Below, in pieces: positions 21,941-32,505 of a stretch of DNA of 64,000 bases. The notes beneath the pieces were generated by a model, which saw nothing but the letters and a program-made list of their open reading frames with translations, ran no database searches and was not told the DNA's origin. Positions within the stretch are counted from its first letter, which is position 1. Every line of letters begins with the position of its first letter. A program made the position numbers and the translations under genes. Source of the stretch: Isoetes taiwanensis (taxonomy: Eukaryota; Streptophyta; Lycopodiopsida; Isoetales; Isoetaceae); contig JAJEKV010000039.1 in the NCBI GenBank assembly GCA_021234155.1, forward strand, positions 7,949,077 through 8,013,076, in the 5' to 3' direction.

Positions 21941-22118
21941 CTGATGTGGCATGTCTCTGAAGCAGTCTTCAAGAATCAATGCAGTGCCTTGTGATTCTAG
22001 TCTAAATCCTGCAATAACAACTCCAGACCCAGCAAGTTGTGGGACCACAGCAGCCTCTTCATCTCCAGAAACGAGCCAAGGCACAGAAAAAATATTAAGC
22101 TGCTTACCATAGCTGCAC
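21941..22118 (-). CDS. Probable exon of an unrecognised gene
   Basis: Between an acceptor (ATTTTAG, 22,119) and a donor (CAG|GTTAGA, 21,940) the - strand is open and reads SYGKQLNIFSVPWLVSGDEE, then AAVVPQLAGSGVVIAGFRLE, then SQGTALILEDCFRDMPHQ. Composition and splice signals look like a real exon. I do not recognise the family, and it does not match the part of VCCN proteins expected upstream of the exon at 21.3 kb. CAG/CTG motifs are intact here, unlike in the transposons. Confidence 0.45.
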
Positions 22119-23139
22119 CTAAAATAGAAGCACAGCCCACATAGGCTTATGCTTACGAAATGGCATTTCATGAAAACCCTGACCCGCTGCCTCAACGAAA
22201 ATCCCTCAATCCATCAAAGACCGGAGGCTGCAGGCATCTCAATCCGATGTGCTGTTCAAACTGACAAAAAGAATGAGAGATAAACAATGGTCGGCACTGC
22301 ATACCGCTGCGTTAAGTTGCTTTAGCCCTTCCCGAGATACAGGGTTTCAAAAATCGTCTATAGAATGGACATTTAATTGCTTCCCTGTCATAAATCTATT
22401 GTTACATACACATTTCCTGGCATTGAGAGTTACTCTGGCACACCAATCTCCTCCGGCAACTGCGTTTAGAGCTCGCTATTCGTGCTGCTGCTGCCCTCTG
22501 TAAACCACAAGACCCCTGCTTTTGAGGTCTGCGGCCCACGGCTCTGCTATGGCAATCAAATTGGGGCCTTCGAATCAGGCCCATGGGCCTTATAAATCAT
22601 AGCAGACAGACAAAGCAATGCTAGAGCAGATGTGAAGGCTACAGAGGTCGCCGCAGACACTGGAGTACAATCTCGGATATCAAAGCAGATGTCACAAGTA
22701 AAGAGGCTGCTTCAAGAATGCACGCAGTAAAAAATAAACTTACGACCAGAGCCACGACCATAGCCGGCAAGTTTTGGGGCTAAACCCTGTTGCCATCGCA
22801 GCAACAGTAGCTTGGCGTGCACCAAGGAGCCAAACCAATCTGCAAGAAAAAACAATGATCAATCATAAGCAAAGGCCATTGACAAGAAAATAAACTAATG
22901 GCAAACTAGCTTAGCTTTGCAAATGCTACATCAACGCAGTTGATCGACACATTTTAGAGGCCCCAATGCACACGCATAAAGAAAACGAAGGCAAACCTTT
23001 ATTCCGCTTATGCAAAGGCCCCAAATCCGAGGTGCAGAAGGGAGGGCAGAATCCCAGGTGCAGAAGCCATAGCCAAGTCCCGCGTGCTGATAATGGGGCT
23101 GGATGACCAAGCATTTACAGGCAGCAGCCAGTTTTTATC
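22119..23139. other. No gene recognised; possible further exon on the - strand
   Basis: A - strand stretch at 22,745-22,842 lies between a CTTGCAG acceptor and a GTCGTAAG donor and is open. It could belong with the exon at 21,941-22,118, but no motif supports it. The rest has no readable coding signal. Confidence 0.3.
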
Positions 23140-23480
23140 AGTCATCAGCATATACTAGGTATATGCCAGCATATACTTGAATATGCCCACATACCCACAT
23201 AAACGAGGGTTTGCCCCCCAGGGGCAACCCAAAAAGAATGGAAAAAGTCCAATGGCCAAGATTCACCAACCCCGTAGTAAAAAGTTTTGGTGGTTTGGGG
23301 GCGGTTAAAGGAAGGGAAAATATGAAGAAAGAAAAAGGAAGGGAAAAATGGAATAAAAAAAAAAGGGAGAAAAGGGAAGGGCAAAAAGGAAAATGGCGGG
23401 GAGAATGGTGGGGAAAAGGGGAAAACCAAAAAGAAATAGGAAGGGAAGGGAAGGGAAAATCGGGGAATCGCAAAAATAGA
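23140..23480. repeat. Polypurine-rich repeat element, second member
   Basis: Contains a doubled CATATACT / AGCATATACTTG stretch, CCACATACCCACATAAACGAGGG, a GGGTTTGCCCCCCAGGGGC hairpin, AATGGCCAAGATTCACCA and about 160 nearly pure purines (23,308-23,462). These are the components of 18,110-18,600 in a different order. Confidence 0.55.
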
Positions 23481-24376
23481 TAGATAGCTAGAAATCCAGC
23501 ATTGGTACCTGACCCTGGTTCTCAATAATGTTGTTTGCTATTGCCATGGAGTGTTGCTTGTCACATCTTCTAATAACACACATAACACATGGAGACTTGA
23601 AAACCATCCACATGAATCGGATAAGTGAAGCTAAGGCAAAATGGATACGTATCAGCATACTTCGTTAGCTCGTCCATTGCCTCAAACTGCCTTGCCTTAT
23701 CGCCGTCGCAAGTTAGATCGATATTTTTTGAGTCAGCTGTAATTTCACCCCTTTTAGAAATTTCCTCCTCCTTTTCTTTCAAACCTTGCATGTACAGCTA
23801 GCTAACGGCCTTGTGCTGATGGCTCTTCTAACAGCTGACAATCATTCACAAATTCTTTTTGGTGTTAAAGGTTCGCTAGCTAACCAGCCAAACTTAAAAA
23901 GATTCTTGGTGGCATCATCTAATTTGCAATTTTGCTTTTAGATGCATTCTCACTGGCTTCCGATGTGCTTATGGGGTGACAGGTGTACGATTCTATGGAT
24001 GTTAGACATTCCAACTCTGGAATGTGTTCATGATTATCCATGGGCGTTGTTTGCCTATGGATGAGGCCACCAAGTTGCTTGGGATACCAATTGGTATTCA
24101 TGCTAGTGATGTAGGTGCAAAGGAAGAAAGGGTTGGTATTCATGCTACTTTGGTGGTCTATTGTTGGCCATTCCAAAAATTGATCGTTTATATTTTTTGA
24201 TGCTTGCTATTTCATTGATTATCCCATAATCTACTATGCTTTTCCCATGTGTGTTTTGGCTGGTGAAATTCCCGATTTTCCCATTACAAATTATCATGTC
24301 GGCGGTTTGTACATACTTTGACTAACGGTCCCCCCTCACGTTAAGCTCCTTGTCTTCTATTGGCCTCGCCATTCTT
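23481..24376. other. No gene recognised
   Basis: Downstream (on the - strand) of the endonuclease relic. The frame at 23,919-24,176 on - has no recognisable RT motif. A GTTGGTATTCATGCTA repeat occurs twice at about 24,091-24,145. Confidence 0.35.
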
Positions 24377-24780
24377 CTAGTCTATCCGATTGCATCCACT
24401 TGCCATTTGTGTCACGACGTTTGAAATTTGAGCTTGTTCTTGGTTTGTTCTTGCGTTAAATTCTCCTACCACTATCATTGGTCCTTTGTCCTTCCATTTC
24501 ATGATGACCTCCCTCAAATCTAGTAATTGCAATTTATTCTTGTTTGGCGGATAATGAGAGGTTAGTGATGATATTTCTTGCCTTTTGGCCATTTGATGTA
24601 TAGGAGCATGTATCTTTAATTAACATCCATGGTTACAATACATGCCTTGTGGGCTACTCTATTTTTTATATAATAGGCCAGGCCCGCACCTCTCCCAACC
24701 TTGAAGTTCTTGTCCTTCCAACATGTGAATAGCCGTTACCCTTCTTCATCGACAATCTTTTTTGCGTTATGATCCCATAT
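24377..24780 (-). pseudogene. LINE endonuclease fragment
   Basis: The - strand reads, with breaks, FKVGRGAGLAYYIKNRVAHK (about 24,680), then NKNKLQLLDLREVI, then GPMIVVGEFNARTN (about 24,450) and a CNRID end. That is the order of an AP-type endonuclease of a non-LTR retrotransposon: G-x-G-x-A-x-Y-I, Y-x-P-P-N-x, V-x-G-D-F-N-x-R. The catalytic D of GDFN reads E here. Nothing recognisable as RT follows at 23.5-24.3 kb, so this is an isolated relic. Confidence 0.6.
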
Positions 24781-25264
24781 CTCCACCTAGCATATGATGT
24801 CATGTTCCCTTGTTTTGCTTCCAACCTCTCCCCATCATCCCATGGGTATCACGTGCCATTCCAATACCACGAGGTCAACACTTCTTTCCGTTTGCACCTC
24901 CTTTCCCCTTTGTTGTTGTCATGTATCTCCAATTGATTTCTTTATCCGACCCCTTGTCTTTGCTATTATTTGTGATCCTGTCTACATTACTTTGACCGGC
25001 TTCGCTTTCCCCCCTCTTTAAACTTCCTATTCCTAACCCTTTTTTGTCTCGAGGGTATTACTTGGATTTGTTCTTACGCCTAGCCAGTTCCGTGATAAAC
25101 TGTTACATTACCCCCCAATGGCCCATGTGTCCCCCCCTTCCCCGAGGTGCCTTTTTATCCGCACCATTTACGTTCTCTCTTCGATTACGCCCTTTCCATA
25201 ATATATACCTTATGGGACTCTTGTATGTAAAGGGAGAGTCATTTTTTGCATACATTACTAGAAG

Positions 25265-25335
25265 AGTATCGATAACTAGTTATCGATCTTGGAGGAGTGA
25301 TGATAATTAATTATCGATTACTCCTCAGTCTTGAT
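25265..25335. repeat. Two adjacent perfect/near-perfect palindromes
   Basis: TCGATAACTAGTTATCGA (about 25,269-25,286) is an 18-bp perfect palindrome. It is followed by an imperfect inverted repeat of about 36 bp, GAGGAGT...ACTCCTC, centred on GATAATTAATTATC (14-bp perfect). A transposon end or a cruciform-type protein site is possible. Confidence 0.65.
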
Positions 25336-25516
25336 AAATAAATATGAGTCTTGGTTTACAAAGTCGGTTTTCTGGTCGGTTTACGCATCTTTGGTTTCTA
25401 TGATTTGGGGCCTTATTGCGGCCACAGGCCTGCTTCCTCTGTTCCTTCCCTATTCCGCATGGCAACGAAAGAGGAAAGAGATGCAAAAAGAGGCGGATCT
25501 TTGTGAAGAAAGATAA
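25331..25516 (+). CDS. Small ORF, predicted single membrane helix, function unknown
   Basis: 61 codons. A hydrophobic stretch with VFWSVYASLVSMIWGLIAAT and LLPLFLPYSAW is followed by a charged QRKRKEMQKEAD tail, as in a small tail-in-cytoplasm membrane protein. It lies between two groups of GATAAC/GTTATC hairpins. No family was recognised and no splice or promoter evidence was seen; it could be a chance frame. Confidence 0.2.
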   Translation: MINKYESWFTKSVFWSVYASLVSMIWGLIAATGLLPLFLPYSAWQRKRKEMQKEADLCEER

Positions 25517-25739
25517 AAAAGCGAGCAAAAAGCGGTCGATCTGCAAAAGCATTCCATTTGCTCCTTCATCTCTACTTCATCTCTAAGGCGACCCCGAGGG
25601 GGCGATCGGCCAAACCATCTCCGGCTTTCGACCGGCCATAGCCGTACGCTTGTCGGGCCCTTCAAAACCTCGAAACCTAAGTAAGTGAAAAATGGCAAAT
25701 GTCGACCAGAAAGAAAAAAAAAATGACAAATTTTAACGC

Positions 25740-25932
25740 AGCCCGATAAGGCTGTTATCGGGTCGTCGCTTCTGATGTCATTTTTGATAACCGCCTCGGC
25801 CAGTTATCAAATACATACGAACTTCGACCCTAACGGACCTCGACGCTACGTGCCAAATACACGGCCTCGGACGCATGCGTTTTCGACCCACGCATTTTTG
25901 GTTATCAGCCTTAGCTAAACCGATAACCTTAC
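25740..25932. repeat. Cluster of GATAAC/GTTATC hairpins
   Basis: Three inverted repeats in under 200 bp: CCGATAAGGCTGTTATCGG (about 25,750), GATAAC...GTTATC (about 25,789-25,809) and GGTTATC...GATAACC (about 25,899-25,927). The same GTTATC core builds the palindromes at 25.27 kb, so 25.26-25.93 kb is one structured block, possibly the subterminal region of a DNA transposon. Confidence 0.55.
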
Positions 25933-27066
25933 CTTCCCATTCTTTACCCCTGCTTAGATACCTATTTGATTTAATTCCCTAGCCTTGACAAGTTCTTTGT
26001 GTAAGCCTTGCCATTGCATCGTTGTTAGTGCTTCATGTATCTTGATCACATTCTGCAGCCTGGGGCCTATGCTCAAAACCCTCTCTCTGGCAAATATATC
26101 TCTCAAGGTCAAGTTGATGTGTCTCAGTTTAGATTTATCTTAGGTTAAGCAAGCCAAGCACGAATGGAACAAAGGAGAAAAGGTGGCAAATTTCAGGCAG
26201 ATTTCATGTTGATATGGCAGTAGCCCATGCTCAAAATTAAAACATTGTCTATGCTTGCTAACTGTTCCTAGGCTTTCTACCCAAAAAGCCATAAGATCAC
26301 ATCCAGGCTAATAATGCCTTTTAATTTCGCCTGCTTCATTTTGTTCTTCTCAAAATATTAATTATGCTTTTTTTGTCAGAGAACTTCTGCACTGGATTGT
26401 TCAGCTAATTGTAGCAGCTCTGACATCTCGACTTCTATTTTAATCGCCACAATTGTAAGATTCTTGCTATATATCCATTTATCTGATTTAACAGATGATC
26501 AGTAGGTTTCTCAATTATGTCTGATTTAACAAATGATCATTAGATTCCTCAAGTAAACCTAATCCCTTTTTGTTTTAAGAGTCTATAGCAGTTGCTGGAC
26601 TGCGAGTAATCGAAATTGTAATTGGAGCTCTGATATTTGAAATTGTAGGAACACTTGCTCTAAACTCATTTTCATTTCCTTCATTCGGCTATAGTTTATG
26701 TTCTGCTCTAGCAAGAGTATTTAGTTTCTGTTATGCTATAACAGGCACATTCATGCCTCACTATATTTGTAAGCTCACATTCAGTAAATGATTTCAATGA
26801 CTGTTTTGGTATTTTCTATCTGTCAAATTTTACCAAGCAATTCCAGGTAGTAGCAGGTCAACTTCCTTGGGTCTTTTAAGGTCATAAACTTTGCGGGTAT
26901 GTGGAGATCAAATATGGAACATGTTGCCTATAACTCAAAAATCACCCATTCAAAGATAAAACAAAATATTTACGGACAAGTCATATGGCGATGTGTAAAT
27001 TCATTTAGATACATTATATTGCATTTGTTGTATGTACAATTGGCTTTGAGTGTGCGATGCAAGTTG
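25933..27066. other. No gene recognised
   Basis: AT-rich. A TCTGATTTAACA-ATGATCA-TAG repeat occurs twice at about 26,478-26,560. No coding motif. Confidence 0.4.
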
Positions 27067-27144
27067 GTCTTCAAACATAGTATGCAATCAATTTATGCCC
27101 ATATGGTCTTCAAACATAGTATGCAACCAATTCTATGCCCTATA
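27067..27144. repeat. Two-unit tandem repeat, 39-bp period
   Basis: GTCTTCAAACATAGTATGCA starts at 27,067 and again at 27,106, with similar remainders. It explains the similar frames in this stretch. Confidence 0.7.
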
Positions 27145-28902
27145 TTCTCTCTTTGCTAGCTATGTGGGACATATGACCAAGCTAATATTTTGTTTTGAAG
27201 AAGCAACACAAAAAACTTTTACAATGACAAGTGTGAATCTACATTGACTGTTGGTCCTCTTAATCTTCCATATGGGCACAGAAAGAGGAGAAAATGGAGG
27301 GAAGAACGAGGAAACATTTGTCACATTAACATATAAACCATTCCTGCAGCTTTCTACAAATAAGCTAATTAGTTTATCATGCCATACATACCTTTATCAT
27401 CAGGCCATGGCTTCACCATGTGAAGTAGATGCATATGCTCCATTAGCTATGCATTCTGATAGTCGTAACATTATTTTTGTTGCCAAGCCCTTCAGTGAGT
27501 TGCATTTAATCCAACAGGGCTTTCAAGCTACTCTACGGTCACATGTAACCGGACAAACCACCGGGTTTGGTTTACTAACTCGGTAATATACTTGAGGCTT
27601 GCTTGCCATTCTCACCGAATTTTCTCAATTACTTAAGATTTTATTCATTTTTCAACTAATTTGGCTTCAAGTTTAAGATTGATCAAAGTATTCATTTTTT
27701 GTATATTATCTACCCCAATGTTATTTTCTCATTAGGGTTTTTGAAAAATTTAGCTTTGCCCAATCGTCGGTGTTGGGTCCGATAGCCCATTTATTCTTAA
27801 CTTTCGGATCAAATTTTCTATGAATAGAAAAGTCAATTAGTTTATGGAGGTTCAAAGTTCCGTGATTGTTTGCATCATAGTTTTTGTATATTATCTTACA
27901 AAACCAAAAATATGGTTTTGCAAATCCTTTCCGGTTTGGGCTTTGTATCAATAATAGAAGATATTATATTATTTCTTGGCTTCTAGACGGCGATTCTTAA
28001 ATTTTATGATCTCAAAAAATCTAATACAATAATAGAAGATATTATTTATTTTTCTTCTAGATTCTTGAAAACTTCTTTGTGTTTTCTACAAGTCTTTCCA
28101 CACATCATGTTTGGAAATTAATGCTTACTTGCACCTTTAAAATATTTGAAAATGGGTAAACGTGTCATGTATCATCCCTATGTCGTAGACAACCATTTCT
28201 TATAAATATAGTAACAACTACAAAACTTATAAGTCTTCAAGCTTAAACCACAGTTAGTTCAATTTCCACATGTCTAAAAATTGAGATCCTTTCGACTTAA
28301 TACAAGATTCCTTTTTAACAAGTCTGACAAAAAGAAATGTTCAGAGTGACCTTGGCCGCCGCGATAAATTTCTTGTAATGTTTAATAATATTATAAGAGA
28401 GTGAGTGGATATGGGAAGCATATTGTGCATCAACTATAGGAACTTATACTTAGTAAATAGAGAGTTTTTTTTGCGTTTGATGCCTACATGCATCTAAAGA
28501 ACATTACAACGCATGCCATATTTTTATCGTCCAACAATGCACAATGGGAGAAGGTATATTGAGTTTAAAACACCAAAGGATAATTGAAAAGTATAGAATA
28601 GGATTGTTTTCTTTGTAAAGTCATTTCCATCCTTGAGTTTGAGAGTCCCACTTGTTCATCTGACTACATTAGTAACACAGAATTCTATGTGCACTGTTGA
28701 TTTCTATAAGAGAGTCAGTAGAAAAAATGTATAAGTAAAGACAATCGATGGGACCAAATCAGGAACACTAACTATAGCTTTTTGTTACAGGTATTCATCT
28801 ATATGCATGTGATGGACTTACATGCCAAATACCCTCCACAAAACTATTCAAAGAACCTTGGAAAAAACACAAAACAATTTGATCAAAAGATCATGAATAA
28901 AT
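27145..28902. other. No gene recognised
   Basis: An open frame on + at 27,251-27,586 has no motif I know. At 28,350-28,376 a 27-bp stretch is the exact reverse complement of 16,059-16,085, with similarity continuing beyond, so a shared dispersed repeat lies here. Confidence 0.4.
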
Positions 28903-28970
28903 GGAATAGAATAGGATAGAATAGGATAGGATAGGATAGGATAGGATAGGATAGGATAGGATAGGATAGA
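28903..28970. repeat. (ATAGG)n microsatellite, LINE tail
   Basis: About 12 units of ATAGG with two ATAGA variants at the left. On the - strand this is the pentanucleotide tail of the LINE to its right, not a free microsatellite. Confidence 0.85.
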
Positions 28971-30844
28971 TTTTAACGTTTACAAAGACCCAAAGGCCAT
29001 AGTACAACCATTACTTGAGGAATGAAAACTCCTTGCCTCGAAGGTTTTCAAAGGAAAACCTTTGCAATCTTGGATGATACTAGACATTCAAGAATAAATA
29101 AAAGTTTTACAATGAATATCATGTTGATCGGGCATGCTACACCTTACCACAAAAAAGCATTATTTAGGGACCATAAAACTTTCCTAAAACACTACTCAAC
29201 ACTGGGTATTGTGTACTTTTAAAACGTCTCAATAACTAATAAGTGCTAAATTAGATGCATTCATTTTGACCTCATATAGTATTGTCTTTATCTTAACCTT
29301 GAACATTAACATGCTTTTGACTTTTATTTTGATCTTGTGAGTAAGTTTTGAGATTAAAGGAACAAGGAACAAAACCTAAGCCAGAATACGTAGTGTAGTA
29401 CTTTGTGAGTTCTAAAAATAAACCGGTGTAGCATGCTTATGCCGATTAGCGATGGATCAGCCATTGAAGACGCCGCGATCTAGAACCTCAAGTATGTATA
29501 ATGCCAAGTCATGCAAAGATAGGGCTCTGAGAAGTTGTGTGAAGCGTGGAATGTAATGCTAATGTCAAATAAGGATTCTTGATCATCTCAAAAGTAGAGC
29601 ATTTCAAAAGTGTATGGTTTACAGCTTTAATAGCCTGTAACTGACAGGATGCACAAAATATCGCTTCTTGTGACTACTTCCATCTATATGTTTCAATCCA
29701 TAGCTTGTGGAGCATTGTATGAATTGATGCAATATCTACAAGCTTTTTCTTGGACAAAGTAGCAAGTAAATAACCTTGTGATCCTTGTGCCAAAGTGGGA
29801 TTTATATGTGTGCATAAATATAACCAGCTTTAACTTGAACCCATGTGCATCCCACATCTTTTGAAAGAACGACCATCTTGATAATGTTCCAAAAGCTTGG
29901 GGTCAAAACTTGCAAATCACGATTCATTGTTCCTTGCCGTACGTGCCAACGTGCAAAGCAAATCATGCACTACAATGCTCTTTCCAAACCTTTTGAAATG
30001 CTGAGGAAACTTAACTATGGCAAGTGCTAGAAGAGGGTACCCATCATCATCAATGTGATGCATCTTATTTGTATAGTGAATATTGCACTTCATGGTGGCG
30101 TATCGTTGAAGAGGCCAAAATATGAGCATTTGGCACCATAATTTCCACTCCTAGGTCAGAAGTGAGAAGGATGTTTGGACCCGCTCCAAGCTCTCCCAAG
30201 CACTATACTAACGGCAGAGCCTCAAACTTCAGGACCATACAATAAAACAAGCTCTATCAAAGCCCGAAACAAATGGGCTTTTCGTGACCAATCATGAATC
30301 TCTGCATGAAAACAATTTTTTTTTGCATTGCATAGAGTTCTCTCCAATGAACAGTGACATGCTTGATGATACACTAATGTTTCCAAACCGTGCTCTTACA
30401 GAATTCTATATCAATATACTTGTAGCTATCCACAACTTCAACTTTGTGGCTATCATAAAGACAAAGTTGGAATAATAAAGTTTTGAAGATTAATGTGCAT
30501 GTGTTCTCACAAAAAGTGTGCATTGCATAAATGTTATAGCATACCAAAGATTTGTAAGTACCTTTTGCGGAAGATCATCAATATATATAAGTTGCAATAA
30601 TATAGTGTTCCAATTTCTGTCCTCTACCACTATGATTGTCAAGCTATGCTTCAATTGACCAACGTCAAGCTTAAAGGGTGTAAGAGATAGACGACAACCC
30701 TTATGCACTCCAATGTTGCTATTGATTTAGGAACATAATGCTGGAAACTTAAGAAGTACCCTTTTCATAGAGCTTATAAACTATAGTTTGAAGATCTTGT
30801 GGATTCCCAAGCTCTTGCAATCTCAGCGAAGAAAGCTCCAAAGG

Positions 30845-31148
30845 GGTAAAAGCATGCTACCGTGTACCACTTTTGGAACCCTCAAAAGTACCTACACTGG
30901 GTACTTTTAAAACTGGTACTTTCTGTTTTTACTTTCCATTAAAATCAATCGAAATTTTTTGAATTGAGGGCCAATAACATGTCAATCTATAGTACTAATC
31001 AAAGACTAAAATAAATGAATTAACTCTCAAACTTATTGTTTATTGCGGCATTTATGCAAGTTCTCAGTACCCAGTGTTGGGTACTTTTCTGGGTAGTTTT
31101 GCACTCCCTAAAAAGTACTTTGGATGGTACACCCTAGCATGCTTTCAC
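30845..31148. mobile_element. 304-bp MITE inserted in the LINE reverse transcriptase
   Basis: Terminal inverted repeats start G-TAAAAGCATGCTA on the left and end TAGCATGCTTTCAC on the right (13 of 14 matching), with weaker inverted similarity further in (GTGTACCA, AAGTACC). CCAAAGG flanks both sides (30,838-30,844 and 31,149-31,155), a 7- to 8-bp target-site duplication as in hAT-type elements. It carries internal GTACCCA/TGGGTAC palindromes and no coding capacity. Removing it rejoins RT motifs of the host LINE. Confidence 0.75.
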
Positions 31149-31377
31149 CCAAAGGTAATATATCAAAAGCAAAAGTGAAATTCCCAAAGCATATATAGAG
31201 GTCATGTTTCAAGCTTCGACTATGTTCACTAAGCATATAATCTATGGTAGAATGGCTTGGGCGAAAGCCTACTGCTGACCGCAAAGACGAAGAATATGTT
31301 CGTCCTGCGTCGCCAACTTCTTCGATATCGGCTAGGAGCTTGGATAAAATTGATTGACAATGATCATGCGATAATTA

Positions 31378-31515
31378 GAAGGGTTTTTCCTTGAAAACCT
31401 TTCGAAAAGTGGTTTTTAATCCTAGTAGTAATGATTGTACTAGCCCATTGTATGGGTCCCATGACCTATTGGTCTCCGTGGACGTTAAAACATCTATTCT
31501 ATTCTATTCTATTCT
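31378..31515 (+). mobile_element. Solo LINE 3' tail nested in the - strand LINE
   Basis: CCTTGAAAACC / GTGGTTTTTAATCC hairpin, TAGTAGTAATGATTGTACTA, ATTGGTCTCCGTGGACGTTA and an (ATTCT)n tail at about 31,493-31,515. It sits between the RT motif 1 region and the NYR motif of the - strand LINE, so it inserted into that element. Only about 140 bp of 3' UTR was copied. Confidence 0.75.
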
Positions 31516-32339
31516 TATTACATGACTTTGTGAATCGGATTCGACCTTATTAATAGCTCAAGTATTGAAGCGATTCTCGCCAAAATTTTGAAGATCTGGA
31601 GACTTTATGTTGGATGAATGTCGCAGTCCTCCTTTAACTTTCTCCTCTGTGAATTGAAGAATATCACTTACAAAAGAAGGAACATAAACAGGAACTTCAG
31701 GATGATCATTAATTGAACCAATTGCTCATTCCATTCTTGCATAAAAATATGTCTAAGAGTAGGATGTGGTTTATACAATACTTCTAAGCCAAAAATCCAA
31801 GAATCACGGGCGAGTTCAAGTATTCTTTTGATGCTCATCAACAAAGTGTTCTTTTTCGCCTTTTTAAATACGCTTATAATGCTTGGCGGCATTATGACGC
31901 GTATATGTATCATTTATCATTTGCAACCATTATTTAAGATGTTTATAGTCGACATCAAACCATGCATTTTTAGGAAAAGATTTTTCTATTAGCATGAGCA
32001 ATACCAAAAGAGTTGTTATCAAGGCATGGCACAATAGAAGTAAGCAAATTTCAGCAAATGCAAAGATTACGCTCTTGAAGAGTTGGGTGATCCAAAGTAT
32101 CAAAGTCTGTGGCATTTTCGGCCAGATCTAGCATAATTCAAGTGAATACAAGAGGCATAAGCATGTATATTAATTGGTTGAAGAGGTATAAGTCAACCTC
32201 AATGACAAATAAGGTGGATAATGATTGAAATGTATTTCCCGATCTCTATATCTTGTTCCAATCCGTAAATTTAAAATGAAATTAAATCTTGCACTTGGGA
32301 AATAATGTAATCAAGAACACTAGTACCATCTCCTATCTA

Positions 32340-32505
32340 TCACGCCTATACCCTTAGAATGTGCACCCTGGTGAACATACTAGTCCTAGAACATGCATGC
32401 CTCAAGTTCGAGACAACCCATAGTCGCACTATGTATAGACATTGGTCCATCAGAGGGTCCCCGGATGTTAAAATAATATTTATCTATCTATCTAAACTAT
32501 TACAA
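32340..32505 (+). mobile_element. Diverged LINE 3' tail
   Basis: A TGGTCCATCAGAGGGTCCCC-GGATGTTAAAATAAT stretch followed by (TATC)n corresponds to the GGTCTCCGTGGACGTTAAA box and tail of the other copies, here with a tetranucleotide tail. No hairpin is clear. Confidence 0.45.

Larger units (their letters stand above)
29590..32115 (-). pseudogene. LINE reverse transcriptase and C-terminal finger, broken
   Basis: Motifs in order on the - strand: FTEEKVKGGLRH and KSPDLQ (about 31,640-31,600, RT motif 1); NYRMIIVN at about 31,370; VGFRPSHSTIDYMLSEHSRS (about 31,270-31,230); FGNFTFAFD (about 31,170); then, beyond the MITE, IGVHKGCRLSLTPFKL (about 30,690); Y-I-D-D catalytic box at 30,585-30,574 (usually Y-A-D-D); and C-x2-C-x10-H-x4-C at about 29,655-29,600. 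Several stops and the two insertions make it non-functional. Same family as the element at 45.1-47.2 kb. Confidence 0.72.
28903..32130 (-). mobile_element. 5'-truncated non-LTR retrotransposon with nested insertions
   Basis: A - strand element. From its 5' side: linker segments (KNAWFDVDYKHLK near 31,950; RHIFMQEWNEQL near 31,750), RT motifs from about 31,640 to 30,500, a C-terminal Cys/His finger near 29,620, a 3' UTR with GAAAACC hairpin and an AACGTTAAAATC box (about 29,070-28,975) and a (CCTAT)n tail at 28,970-28,903. It is interrupted by a MITE (30,845-31,148) and by a + strand LINE tail (about 31,378-31,515). Endonuclease and ORF1 are absent. Confidence 0.75.

Noticed and set aside
27251-27586. 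111-codon open frame on +, candidate gene
   Set aside because: No motif recognised and no conserved context; left as intergenic.
28903-28970. Independent microsatellite
   Set aside because: It is the terminal tail of the adjacent - strand LINE, directly after its conserved 3' box.
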